A stretch of 64,000 nt of DNA from Wolfiporia cocos (taxonomy: Eukaryota; Basidiomycota; Agaricomycetes; Polyporales; Phaeolaceae), in NCBI GenBank assembly GCA_029448655.1, contig JACCLO010000013.1, positions 1,984,001 through 2,048,000 of the forward strand, written 5' to 3'. This document shows, piece after piece, positions 21,471 through 33,185 of the stretch. The position numbers and the translations under genes are program-made. The notes beneath the pieces are model-generated. The model ran no database searches. It was not told the DNA's origin and saw nothing but the letters and a program-made list of their open reading frames with translations. How positions within the stretch are numbered: position 1 is the first letter of the stretch; each line of letters starts with the position of its first letter.

Positions 21471-24400
21471 ACGGACAGTCCTATCATATGAGCCAGATAC
21501 AAGACAGTCACCCTCAGGTGAGAATTCAACGGAGAATACCCAGCGAGAGTGTTCATCGAGGATGGAAAGGGCCTCCCCGGATCGTGTGTCCCACAAACGG
21601 ACGGTCCAATCGGATGAGCCTGATGCAATCAGGTTGCCTTTGGACGAGATTGCGACTGAATGGACTGTGTTGGTATGGCCTTGTAATATTTGTGCGCACT
21701 GTGCTGATGTTGCATCCCAGATGCGGATTGTCCTGTCTTTGGAGCCGGAGGCGAGTTTTGCTCCATCCGGGAAGAAGACAGCAGACAACGCCTTGTCAGT
21801 ATGGCCAGTCAATGTAGCTTTGGGATCAAGAGTATGTGCATCCCATGTCCGGATGAGCCCATCATTGGATACTGTGACAATGCGTGCACCGTCTCGCGAG
21901 TACGCCACAGAGTTTACACTGGTGTGTTTACCCACAATAGTCGATTGTAGACATTCACCGGTGATTGGATCCCATATATGCAGCATTGCCTCCATAAATG
22001 TTGAGGCCTGATGCTCCACATCCACACCGGAACCCATTTCTGATGCCGCGGCAACGGCGCACTTGATATTGGTGCGAGATCCGGTGACGACAGTACGCCC
22101 ATCTGGTGAGTATGCAATACACCTGACTGCCTCAATGCGCCCAGCATCCTCCGGAAGCCGCAATACTTTGGTAAGAGCTCCCGATGTCGTGCTCCACATG
22201 TTGATCTCGCCGTTTCCAGAGCCGGAAATGGCGAACTGGTTATCAGGAGAGATAGCTACCGACGTTACCCGTCTCGTATGACCCTGCATGGTGTTCAGGG
22301 TAGTGCCCGACACTGCATCGAACATTCGAACCGTTTCGTCATCCGATGCAGATGCGATCCATTGGCCATTTGGTGAGAATGTCACGCTGTTCACAGGGCC
22401 AGTATGATCTCCTATCACACGGAGGCATGCGCCCCATTGCCGATCGCACGGCGAGAGCAAAACGGAGGCGTGATGACTGTACTTCTCACGGAACCGGCAG
22501 TGAGGAATGAATGGCAGGATGCGAATGTAGATCTCCTCTGGACAACCTTCGATCTCTGAGAACGAGCAGAGCAGAAATCGGTATGCATCATGAAGCAGTT
22601 CTGAATTCGCAGGAAGCCCATGCTCCTACACATACAAGTTTAGCTCGGCTCGTGAAAAGTGAGTTCGAGCACATACCCGTGACCAAGTGTGAACGTGCAC
22701 CAGGGATTTAGCAGCGGCGTGGAGCTTGCCCAGGATGCTTGACGCTTCGATCCAGACCAGCACTTTGCGGGAGCAGAAGACATTCAACTCGCCAACGAGT
22801 GATGATGTGGGATCTGCCTCGGAGACATGGTAGGCCCAGTGGCTGCACGCATATTGAACGTGAAGCGGCATAAATTTTTGGGCGAGCGAGGGAAGATCAT
22901 CGATAGCATTCAAGGACACAGTAGGGTCATCGAGGGCCAGAATGTTTCGGTGAAACCCAGGGTGTGTATTCAGTAGCTTGAGACATGCGACCGCTGATCT
23001 CGCATGATGACTATGTGGGTTGGTGTAGTAGGATGTGTCCTGGCACCGCTGATTGTCCACGAGGAACTGAGGAAAGCTTGCATGTAGTGGGCGGAATGGT
23101 ATCGTTGGATCCCTCTGATCATAATTCGCCACCGACTGCAGACGTTCCAAAATGGACAGTACTCCTTCCTCTGTGACATCTAACAAGGCTGCCAGGGTCT
23201 GTGGTGAGATGTGATGTTGCAGTAGCGCAAGGGCTCCCAAGACACACTCCATATCAGCCTTGTTTGTGCTACATTCGATCAAGATGTCTGACGACAATGC
23301 TGACCGAAGCACGGTTAGATACAACCTGTCCAAGTCATTCAAAACGACTGCAAAGCTTGCTGAGTTGCCAAGCAACAACGCGTCGATAAACGGAAGGACA
23401 CGCGTAGAATTGTTGTAGAGCATACGACACGCCGTAGCCGCCCAGATGAAGAGCCCTCCCGCTCGTCTAGTCAGGTCGTGTACCACGTTTGGCCGCGAAC
23501 TGAACAGAACGCTGAAGTTAGGTAGTTTCTCCAGTCTATCCCGGAAGAATAGAGCGATATCGCCGTCGACATCGACCTGCGGCACCTCTTCAAGGCGGTA
23601 GGGCTTCGTGATGCTCTTGAACTCGACAGTGTCGAAGACGCGCTCGATGTGCAGTTCAGGACGTGTTGTAAGTAACACACGAATAGGGATGTGCAGGTCG
23701 CGGATTCCCCTGAGGAGAAGATAAAGTAGTCGTGGGATGCGCTCAAGGGCCTGATCTGTGCATTCGTCGAGGGCATCGATGATGATCACAACAGGGTCGC
23801 GGTGATCCAGTATAATATCAGCGAGGGGGTCAACAATAAGGTCCTGGATTTGCATTTCCATATTCTGTAGACTTAATCTTGGGACATGCGCGTGCGCGCA
23901 TTCAATGACACGAGGGCGAAGGAGAGTTTGTGAGCGCGCCAGCTGATATGCGATTGTCGGGATGACGTATGTGGTGGAGCTCAGATCGGCGTTACCGCGA
24001 ACAAAGAAGAAGGACGCGCCAAGTCGACCAGTGCGATCGAGACGCCTGGCCAGTTCAAAGGCCACAGTTGACTTTCCCGTTCCCGCCGCGCCGCTAAGGA
24101 TGAAGATGCATGGCTGATCTTCTGCAGTCGCCCAGTGCTCCAACTCGGAGAGCAATTCCTTCCGAGTCCCAAGCAGATATCCACTCTTGACTTCATTGAT
24201 CGGCGATAAGTACGAGGCATCATCGCGGTGAGGCAGTCTATCGAGGACGGCTTCGATGTCTGCGACACGTCAGCGCGTAACAATCGAGCATACCGCTGAC
24301 AGATGAATAATATGTACCAACCTCGACCGTGCATCGCCTGGATCATTTGCCTTTTAGTAAAACCCGGGCAGATAGAAACACAGCGACGCACTTTATCCAT

Positions 24401-25694
24401 CTTTCGCGTCCTGTCATCAATCGCATACGTCGTATCCGCAATGCCGCCAATATCAAGTCTGACTGCATTCATATTCTAGCATCCATACGAGTTGATCCGT
24501 GAGAGTGAAAGGCGATTAAAACTTAACGCACAACATCTGCCCTTTGAGCGTGATCATCTATCTGATTGATCGTTGTCTGTATATTGTCTAATTTGACCTC
24601 CGCTCTTACGAGGGAGTATGTCTGCAAATGAGACACTCATAAACTCGCATACTCGAAAACTTCCTATATGACACACCTGAAAGTTGCTACGAGCCTCGTC
24701 GATTTGTCGCTTTATTCGAACAAGTGTATTGGCATCCTGCTTGCTACGGAATATGCGCACGGCGGCATTGTTTCTCGTAATTTCTCCTGCTTCCTGGTTT
24801 ATATCTTTCAGGGTCCTGACATATCCTACCGTTAGTACAGGTTTCCGATCGTAAGGTCGACACATACGAATTTAACTGCAAAATTGCATGTTTCAAGGCA
24901 TCCACTGAATATCGCACAGGTGCACTGAGACGTCGCTCTCTGGATCGTGGACGATCCTCTATTATATCAGAATCCGTAGAAGGCGCCAAGGAGCCTTGTT
25001 GGCCGCTGACGACCATATATGTATGCGCCACAGAGCTAACGAGCTCCTGAACGCTGCGTCCGAGTTCTTCAACATCACCTTCATTGTCATTGGCTTCCTA
25101 CATCATGGTAGAAGGGTCAATACGTCTGGGTTGTCGATGGCAGCCGCGAGGTTTATAACGCACCGACACCTTGTCGAGCAATTTCTCCAAGCCAGACATG
25201 GCCGCATCGAGCCCAGTTGCATGTGGAATCAACGATGCGCACTTGCCCAAACCATTTACTGCAAGCTGTGCAGCCGTCAATAAATCATCTTTATTCTGAT
25301 CACTCAGATGATGTGTCTGAGTTGCGGTAGAGGATGGTCCGGAAGAATCCTCGGAGATGGGGACATGACTATTCCTGTCATGCAAAAGCGGAGAACGTAG
25401 TTTGCTTAATACAGATGGTGAGCGTTGAGAAGAAGAGGCGCTGTTAGCGGCGGGGGAAGGAGATCTTGACGCGGTGCTTGAGACCGGCTCGGGGTGTGGG
25501 CGACTACGAGATCGACGGTTGAAGATCCGGCCAGATTTCATAAACGGGCGCCCACGCGTAGCAGGGGCATCGTTCGTATTTACAACAATGGCAGGAACTG
25601 TGAGCATCGTGGTTGACGATAGAGTGCCTTCGGAGCTGTCGCCGGTGGGAGCTTGACGCTCCTCGCGCCCTCTGTTGTATTCTGCAGGATTCAT
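20853..25694 (-). CDS. NACHT-WD40 STAND receptor (NLR-like) 2
   Basis: Paralogue of the gene at 8132-13185. I infer eight exons: 25694-25164, 25097-24868, 24815-24677, 24621-24532, 24475-24392, 24337-24322 (16 nt), 24259-22677 and 22625-20853. The phases close on about 1481 residues. The N-terminus is Ser/Arg-rich, followed by a helical region with RSKQDANTLVRIKRQIDEAR, the MLKL/HeLo-like signature position. Walker A GAAGTGKST is near residue 420, Walker B is VVIIIDALDECTD, and TTRPELHIE follows. The WD40 units (GSGNGEINMW, GSKDRTIRIWD, GSSDWTVRLWD) start about 70 residues into the last exon. It ends at a TAG where NLR 1 has a Trp codon, losing about 70 C-terminal residues. WD40 folding up to the tail looks complete, so it may still function. 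The role in recognition and cell death is inferred. Confidence 0.85.
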
Positions 25695-26200
25695 GGTTGC
25701 ACAGTCGATGTGATCGATGAGTCAAAGCTTTTGTTCGCTGTGGAGAACTAGCTGAATGGACAGAGAGATAGGCTGAAGTGAGAGTCGACCACAAGGAGTA
25801 CACGGGGCGTGGGGCAGCAGTTAGACGGATCCTAGGATCGATGGCTGTACGTGCGCCTCTCAGCACGTAAGTTCCCGGTTTCGCGCCTGCGCCTGATGTC
25901 AAGCAGAGTGAGGCGGTAAGACGCTTGGACCACATACATATAACTGCCGCGAAGCCGTTCATAGCTGTGGCCCGAGATGCATGGAATAGGCATAGTTGTG
26001 GAGATAGTGGGCGCTATCAATAAGTTATCCTTGGCGAAGGATATGCATGCGATGTACTTGGACAACTGTAGCGATAGAGTGAGATTGCTCGCTATCGCGT
26101 CAACGTATCGGGAATACAGCGGCATCCGGCATCATGGCAGCGCATCCATGGACATCGCATTTTCACTTTATATTTCACGGGATAACGTCAGAATCCTGAG

Positions 26201-26895
26201 CCATTAGTCACAGTCACTGCGTTTGTACTTCATTAATGTTCGGCAAATGAGTGATGAGACGAATTGGAGTCATACTATGCACACTCTGTGCGATAATTTT
26301 CCGAAAGACGGGGGTGCTGGAGTGGGAATGCAGAAGGCAAAACTCAACATATCAAATACGCACGACGAAAGAGTTCCTTGGCTATATCTACGTGACAAGT
26401 CTAGCCTGTTCACGCTTTAGGCATGTATGACCTATCTACTACACCTAAAAGGCAAGCAATATCAGCCAAATTCCCGTGAGATTGTGACAAAGTTAGTGTG
26501 CACTCCGGCCCCTTCATCCTGATCGTCCAGCGGGAGTGTCATCCGCATTCACGTGTTTCCCATTTGACAGAATTATCGGTTGCAAAATGTCCTTCACTAG
26601 CAATGAAGCATTATCCACAGGCAGCAGAGCAGCATTTCATCACGATTGGCATCGGGGCTGAATATGAGGAAAGCGATGCATGAATTCAGTCACACGGTAC
26701 GTGAGCGCACGGATGACTTTACTGGATGCGAAGGATTGTGAAATGAGAGGTGGATACGGAGGTTCAGAGATTGATCCATACACGAAGACATGAGCAGTGC
26801 TGGGACGTGATCGACTCTGCAAGTAGATAGAAATGATCAGCAAAATATGTGCCGGGACACGAGCCACCGCACAATATGAGACACAGTATTCACAG
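26201..26895. other. Gene-free stretch
   Basis: I see no gene, RNA or repeat beyond short chance frames. It lies between the promoter side of NLR 2 and a small MITE. Confidence 0.5.
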
Positions 26896-27001
26896 TAAGG
26901 CTCCAACTATTTAGTTTATATTTACCGATTTTTTGTATTTAAACAGTATATAGTATATAGATAATAAATAGATAGTATTTAAACAGCTTAGGTGGAGCCT
27001 A
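26896..27001. mobile_element. Short MITE with TAAGGCTCC / GGAGCCTA ends
   Basis: A 106-bp AT-rich unit has inverted ends like those of the 38040-38731 hAT MITE, with internal PolyA/TATATAG runs. No clear target duplication is present (left ATTCACAG, right TTGTACAT), so the termini may be eroded or rearranged. Confidence 0.5.
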
Positions 27002-27246
27002 TTGTACATGAAACAGCCTGTCTTGAATCCACTGCTTAACATATAGCTTCTGAGATTGTCATTGTCTCAGCGTTTAGAGAGCCCTGTACATTGGTGCACA
27101 GGTAGTTAGATGAAAATAAAAGGTGCTCAATGGAAACACTGAAACCAAAGCCATTCGTAATATCACAGTTTATTCTGCGACATGAAGTGCCGCTATCACC
27201 TGACCTTAAATGTAGATAAGATAGGGATTGCATCGCTATGCTCACA

Positions 27247-28069
27247 TCTGAACTATAATGGGAGCTCGCGCCGTAGGCGCTCGCGTGCAGCTAGCGTGCA
27301 GCTAGCGTGTCGCTCGCGTGCAGCTAGCGTGTCGCTCGCGTGTCGCTCGCGTTTTGCGCACATGGCGAGCACGTTTGCCGCGTGGCGTCCATGCGCGTCG
27401 TTGATCCTCCTCCCATTAGATAGGGCGCCTGCCGTCCGCGGAGTTGGCCGGTAGATTCCCACGCCCGGCGCCTGCAAGGTGCGCGCGCTGTTCCTGCCCC
27501 GCACCACGGGGATTCGTGCCCCATGCCACGGGGATTCATGCCCCATGCCACGGGGATTCGTGTCCCATGCCACGGGGATTCATGCCCCACACCACGGGGA
27601 TTCGTGGCCCATTCCATGGGGGTTTGTGGCCCATGCCACAGGGATTTGTGTCCTGTGGCATGGGGATTTTATACCCCACACCATGGGGATTTGTACCCCG
27701 TGCCACGGGGATTCGTGCCCTACACCACGGGGATTTTTGGCCCATGCCATGGGGGTTTGTGCCCCATGCCACGGGGATTCGTGCCCCATGCCACAGGGAT
27801 TTGTGTCCTGTGGCATGGGGATTTTGTAATATAAATACTCCACACCACAGGGGTTTGTACCCTGTGCCACAGGTATTTGCACCCCAATGCCACAGGGGTG
27901 AATTCCCACACCCAGCGCCTGCAAGGCATGCGTGCCAGTTACAGATTCTACAAGCAAAGTGACAACGATACCGAGCATCAGCGAGGTGGAGGAGTGGCTG
28001 AGCAAGCAGAGACTAAAATATATTCCTAAGACATAACGTTTGTGGCGAAGCCACAGGTAATTAAGCTAG
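27247..28069 (+). mobile_element. Helitron-like unit 1 (type A, 823 bp)
   Basis: Starts TCTGAACTATAATGGGAG and ends GGTAATTAAGCTAG. It has a CpG-rich head with repeated GTGTCGCTCGC, a central minisatellite (about 27495-27905), and a tail with GATACCGAGCATCAGCGAGG. Confidence 0.65.
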
Positions 28070-29203
28070 TCCATAATATAATGGGAGCTCGCGCCGTAGG
28101 CGCTCGCGTGTCGCTAGCGTGCAGCTAGCGTGTCGCTCGCGTGTCGCTCGCGTTTTGCGCACGTTCAGCGCACGTTTTGCGCACATGGACGCCACGTTTG
28201 CCGCGTGGCGTCCATGCACGTCGTTGATCCTGCTCCCATTAGATAGGGTGCCTGCCATCCGCGGAGTTGGCCGGTGGATTCCCACGCCCGGCGCCTGCAA
28301 GGCGCGCGCGCTGTTCCTGCCCCACACCACGGGGATTCGTGCCCCATGCCACGGGGATTTGTGCCCCATGCCACGGGGATTTGTGCCCCACACCACGGGG
28401 ATTTGTGCCCCACACCACGGGGATTCGTGCCCCACACCACGGGGATTTGTGGCCCTTGCCACGGGGGTTTGTGGCCCATGCCACAGGGATTTGTGCCCCG
28501 TGCCATGGGGATTTGTGCCCCACATCATGGGGATTTTTGTAATGTAAATACCCCACACCACGGGGATTTGTGCCCCATGCCACAGGGATTTGTACCCCAC
28601 ACCATGGGGATTTGCACCCCATGCCACGGGGAATTGTGCTCTGTGCCACAGGGATTTGTGCCCTGTGCCACGGGGATTTTTGTAATGTAAATACCCCACA
28701 CCACGGGGATTTGTACTGCATGCCACAGGGATTTGTACTGCACACCATGGGGATTTGTGCCCCATGCCACAGGGATTTTTGTAATGTAAATATCCTGCAC
28801 CACGGGGATTTGTACCCTGCACCATGGGGGTTTGTGTCCCATGCTATGGGGATTTGTGCCCTGCCACAGGGATTTTTGTAACATAAATGGCCTGTGCTGT
28901 AGATGCCTGCCAAAAGATTGCAAAAAATGAAGAACATTTTGACACCACATTGCACAGTATTACAAGTGAAGCGACGATGAGACCGAGGATCAGCGAGGTG
29001 TCAGAAGTGGCTGAGCAGGCAGAGACAAGAGACAAAAGAGGGAAGTTGGGGAAGCCATGGGTAATGCACAGGAAATTCATGGGGGATGCACAGGTAACTT
29101 CAAAAAACCCCGATTATCTGAAATAGGCACACATGGATTGGGATACTGTATTGAAGTGGAAAAAGCGGTGTGACCGTGGCGAAGCCACGGGTAATTAACC
29201 TAG
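28070..29203 (+). mobile_element. Helitron-like unit 2 (type B, 1134 bp)
   Basis: Starts TCCATAATATAATGGGAG and ends GGGTAATTAACCTAG. It has a longer minisatellite (about 28318-28880) interrupted by several TTTTGTAATGTAAATA blocks. The 3' hairpin is CCGTGGC-GAA-GCCACGG. Confidence 0.65.
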
Positions 29204-29991
29204 TCCATAATATAATGGGAGCTCGCGCCGTAGGCGCTCACGTGTCGCTAGCGTGCAGCTAGCGTGTCGCTCGCGTGTCGCTCGCGTTTTGCGCACATGG
29301 CGAGCACGTTTGCCACGTGGCGTCCATGCGCGTCGTTGATCCTCCTCCCATTAGATAGGGCGCCTGCCGTCCGCGGAGTTGGCCGGTGGATTCCCACGCC
29401 CGGCGCCTGCAAGGTGCGCGCGCTGTTCCTGCCCCGCACCACAGGGATTCGTGCCCCATGCCACAGGGATTCGTGCCCCATGCCACGGGGATTCGTGCCC
29501 CACACCACGGGGATTCGTGGTCCATTCCATGGGGGTTTGTGGCCCATGCCACAGGGATTTGTGTCCTGTGGCATGGGGATTTTGTAATGTAAATACCCCA
29601 CACCACGGGGATTTGTACCCCGTGCCACGGGGATTCGTGCCCTACACCACAGAGATTTTTGGCCCATGCCATGGGGGTTTGTGCCCCATGCCACGGGGAT
29701 TCGTGCCCCATGCCACAGGGATTTGCGTCCTGTGGCATGGGGATTTTGTAATATAAATACTCCACACCACAGGGGTCTGTACCCTGTGCCACAGGTATTT
29801 GCACCCCAATGCCACAGGGGTGAATTCCCACACCCAGAGCCTGCAAGGCATGTGTGCCAGTTACAGATTCTACAAGCAAAGCAACAACGATACCGAGCAT
29901 CAGCGAGGTGGAGGAGTGGCTGAGCAGGCAGAGACTAAAATATATTCCTAAGACATAACATTTGTGGCGAAGCCACAGGTAATTAAGCTAG
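29204..29991 (+). mobile_element. Helitron-like unit 3 (type A, 788 bp)
   Basis: This has the same organisation and length as unit 5. It starts TCCATAATATAATGGGAG and ends GGTAATTAAGCTAG, with the minisatellite at about 29435-29830. Confidence 0.65.
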
Positions 29992-31063
29992 TCTATAAGT
30001 AATGGGGGCTCGCGCCGGAGGCGCTCGCGTGCGGCTAGCGTGCAGCTCGCGTGCAGCTAGCGTGTCGCTCGCGTGTCGCTCGCGTTTTGCGCACGTTCAG
30101 CGCACGTTTTACGCACATGGACGCCACGTTTGCCGCGTGGCGTCCATGCGCGTCGTCAAATCCTGCTCCCATTAGATAGGGCGCCTGCTGCCATCCGCGG
30201 AGTTGGCCGGTGGATTCCCACGCCTGGCGCCTGCAAGGCGCGCGCGCTGTTCCTGCCCCGCACCACGGGGATTCGTGGCCCATGCCACGGGGATTCGTGC
30301 CCCATACCATGGGGATTCATGGCCCATTCCATGGGGGTTTGTGGCCCATGCCACAGGGATTTGTGTCCTGTGGCATGGGGATTTTGTAATGTAAATACCC
30401 CACACCACGGGGATTTGTGCCCCGTGCCACAGGGATTTGCACCCCACACCATGGGGATTTGCGCCCCATGCCACGGGGATTTGTGCACCATGCCACAGGG
30501 ATTTGTGCCCTGTGCCGCAGGGATTTTTGTAATGTAAATACCCCACACCACGGGGATTTGTACCACATGCCACAGGGATTTGTACTGCACACCATGGGGA
30601 TTTGTGCCCCATGCCACAGGGATTTTTGTAATGTAAATACCCTGCACCACGGGAATTTGTACCCTGCACCATGGGGATTTGTGTCCCATGCTACGGGGAT
30701 TTGTGCCCTGCCACGGGGATTTTTGTAACATAAATGGCCTGTGCTGTAAATGCCTGCCAAAATATTGAAGAACGTTTGACACATGGCATTACACATTATT
30801 GCAAGTGAAGTGACGACAAGACTGAGCATCAGCGAGGTGGAGGAGTGGCTGAGTGAGCAGAGACAAGGAACAGAAGAGGGGAACCCATGGATAATCCATG
30901 GTAAATTGATGGGGAATCCACAGGTAAGTTCAAAAAACCCTTGCTTTGTGTGTGAATGGTCTGAATTCCCCCAGTTATCTCAAATAGGCACACATGGATT
31001 GGGATATGATATTGAAGTGATTAAACTATGTGTCCGTGGCGAAGCCACGGGTAATTAACCTAG
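29992..31063 (+). mobile_element. Helitron-like unit 4 (type B, 1072 bp)
   Basis: Starts TCTATAAGTAATGGGGG and ends GGGTAATTAACCTAG. The minisatellite is at about 30255-30735, with TTTTTGTAATGTAAATA spacers as in unit 2. Confidence 0.65.
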
Positions 31064-31851
31064 TCCATAGAGTAAGGGGAGCTCGCGCCGTAGGCGCTCG
31101 CGTGCCGCTAGCGTGTCGCTCGCGTTTTGCGCACATGGACGCCACGTTTGCCGCGTGGCGTCCATGCGCGTCGTTGATCCTCCTCCCATTAGATAGGGCG
31201 CCTGCCGTCCGCGGAGTTGGCCGGTAGATTCCCATGCCCGGCGCCTGCAAGGTGCGCGCGCTGTTCCTGCCCCGCACCACGGGGATTCGTGCCCCATGCC
31301 ACGGGGATTCGTGCCCCATGCCACGGGGATTCGTGCCCCATGCCACGGGGATTCATGCCCCACACCACGGGGATTCGTGGCCCATTCCATGGGGGTTTGT
31401 GGCCCATGCCACAGGGATTTGTGTCCTGTGGCATGGGGATTTTGTAATGTAAATACCCCACACCACAGGGATTTGTACCCCGTGCCACGGGGATTCGTGC
31501 CCTACACCACAGAGATTTTTGGCCCATGCCATGGGGGTTTGTGCCCCATGCCACGGGGATTCGTGCCCCATGCCACAGGGATTTGCGTCCTGTGGCATGG
31601 GGATTTTGTAATATAAATACTCCACACCACAGGGGTCTGTACCCTGTGCCACAGGTATTTGCACCCCAATGCCACAGGGGTGAATTCCCACACCCAGAGC
31701 CTGCAAGGCATGCGTGCCAGTTACAGATTCTACAAGCAAAGCGACAACGATACCGAGCATCAGCGAGGTGGAGGAGTGGCTGAGCAGGCAGAGACTAAAA
31801 TATATTCCTAAGACATAACGTTTGTGGCGAAGCCACAGGTAATTAAGCTAG
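31064..31851 (+). mobile_element. Helitron-like unit 5 (type A, 788 bp)
   Basis: Starts TCCATAGAGTAAGGGGAG and ends GGTAATTAAGCTAG. It has almost the same length and sequence as unit 3, suggesting recent amplification of the A-B dimer. Confidence 0.65.
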
Positions 31852-32363
31852 TCATATAATAAAGGGACGACCGTTGCGTGGGAACTGCCATGTGCTTTTC
31901 CACGTGCGCCACGTGCTGTCCGTCGTCCCATAGGGCTCGCGCCACCGACCCGGGGAGTTGGCCAGTGTATTCCCACGCCCGGCGCCTGCAAGGCGCGCGT
32001 TCAAAATCCCGGCGAAAAACGTTTCGCGCGTCCTCCCTGCGCTGTGCCACGGGGATTTTGTAGCTGTTGTAACGTAGATGGCCTGTACTGTAGATACACG
32101 CGATTAATTAAGAGAATTCAGGGAGTTTTTTGAGGCACCACACAATGTTACAAGCGAAGCGACGACGACACCGAGCATCAGCGAGGTGGAGGAAGTGGCT
32201 GAGCGGGCGGAGAACAAAAGACAGGTGCAACAGGGTGATCACACACCCTGGAGGTTGGGTGGACTCATAATGTCTCCATCCAGTGTTTTTTCCCTTATTC
32301 TATTAGTTATCTCACTTAAGTGACAATTGATATTCGTGGCGAAGCCATGGGTAATTAAACTCG
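31852..32363 (+). mobile_element. Helitron-like unit 6 (divergent, 512 bp)
   Basis: Starts TCATATAATAAAGGGACG. It keeps the GGCGCCTGCAAGGCGCGCG box and the GCGAGGTGGAGGAAGTGGCT tail but has only one minisatellite monomer. Its hairpin (GTGGC-GAA-GCCAT) and terminus (CTCG) are altered. It may be the ancestral or founder copy before minisatellite expansion. Confidence 0.55.
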
Positions 32364-32372
32364 TGTTAAATA

Positions 32373-33085
32373 AGATAGACCCAAGTCATACTCAACCAGG
32401 GGGTGTCACACCGTGACATCCACGTGCCGCAGACTAATCCGGCATGATCAAGACTTGTCTATTACATGATATGTAAATTACAAAAACAGAGTACACGTGC
32501 TGTCCTGGGCATGAAAGGATTCAATCTATGTTACATTGTCTAGCTTGGCCGAGACACCTTCTGGGGTCACTCTACGACCATGGTCGCCGCCCAAGCTGCT
32601 TGGGAGCCAGAGAGTCCCTTGCGGTATGCATCCATAAACATCTGCGAACGCATATAGAATTTATGTAAACGTCAACAATTAACTCACAATATAACGAGGC
32701 AATATATCATACCTCTGAATGTTCGCTTTGTGGATTGTATGCTCTTAGCAATGGTCTCTCGAGACTACATGTTGGAAGACACAATCTGTATGTCTGGGCA
32801 TATATTCGATGGATAATATCATCCTCCTAAATTGTGCGATGCTGACTAATTCGACGGCTCGGCCACATAAATAGCCACATAAGAAGGGACTGATGCACTT
32901 TATCAAAAATCGAAAACCTGAGAATCCTCAACCTTTGTGTTTGCAAGAGATCTCAGGTTTTAGATTTTACTCAAATGGTCTTTGACCATTGTTATGTCAA
33001 ATGCAAGTTGCCCACTCTGTCAAACTTGCCTCGGCGTGACAGATTTTGGTCATGTGACGTGATTGAGTATGACTTGGGTCTATCT
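32373..33085. mobile_element. MITE with 23-bp inverted ends and TA target duplication
   Basis: The inverted ends AGATAGACCCAAGTCATACT (continuing CAA) lie at 32373 and 33085, with TA at 32371-32372 and 33086-33087. The 713-bp interior has no transposase frame but contains further small palindromes near 32905-32960. Tc1/mariner-type by target choice, but its ends differ from those of the 729-1421 MITE. Confidence 0.8.
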
Positions 33086-33185
33086 TAGGTTGTTTACTAG
33101 CTTATGTAATCCAGCAACAGACTGTTACTTTAGGGTAGTTACTTACCTGAACACTGTGGTTGCATGTATATAAACTGGCAGTCTC

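Larger units (their letters stand above)
17280..26200 (-). repeat. Segmental duplication unit B
   Basis: This is the same-orientation copy of 1800-13620 and contains the second NLR gene. It lacks the LTRs at 3142 and 4327 found in A and so gives the pre-insertion sequence. Confidence 0.75.
27495..31690. repeat. 22-bp minisatellite blocks inside the Helitron-like units
   Basis: The monomer is roughly CCACGGGGATTTGTGCCCCA plus two bases, 22 bp, in five blocks separated by unit heads and tails. Variation is mostly CG to TG or CA (CACGGGG/CACAGGG/CATGGGG). GGGG..CCCC pairs allow each monomer to fold. Because 22 is not a multiple of three and stops are absent, all frames stay open, which explains the long Gly/Pro/His-rich frames on both strands. 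None looks like a real gene. Confidence 0.9.
27247..32363 (+). repeat. Tandem array of six Helitron-like units
   Basis: Six head-to-tail units begin with TC and end with a small GTGGC-GAA-GCCAC hairpin, then 9-10 bases, then CTAG (CTCG in the last). Each junction reads CTAG|TC. The array sits between A (27246) and T (32364), the dinucleotide Helitrons insert into, and has no target duplication. Units 1, 3 and 5 (type A) alternate with units 2 and 4 (type B), so the higher-order period is an A-B dimer of about 1.9 kb. There is no Rep/helicase frame, so the units would be non-autonomous. Helitron identity is inference from the terminal structure. Confidence 0.7.

Noticed and set aside
21322..22011. 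Plus-strand 229-codon frame within NLR 2
   Set aside because: Antisense of the WD40 repeats; the minus frame has clear GSxDxTVRxWD motifs.
27253..31783. Many long overlapping frames rich in Gly, His, Pro and Trp on both strands
   Set aside because: They are generated by a 22-bp stop-free minisatellite and exist in all frames at once; no start, splice or domain evidence supports translation.
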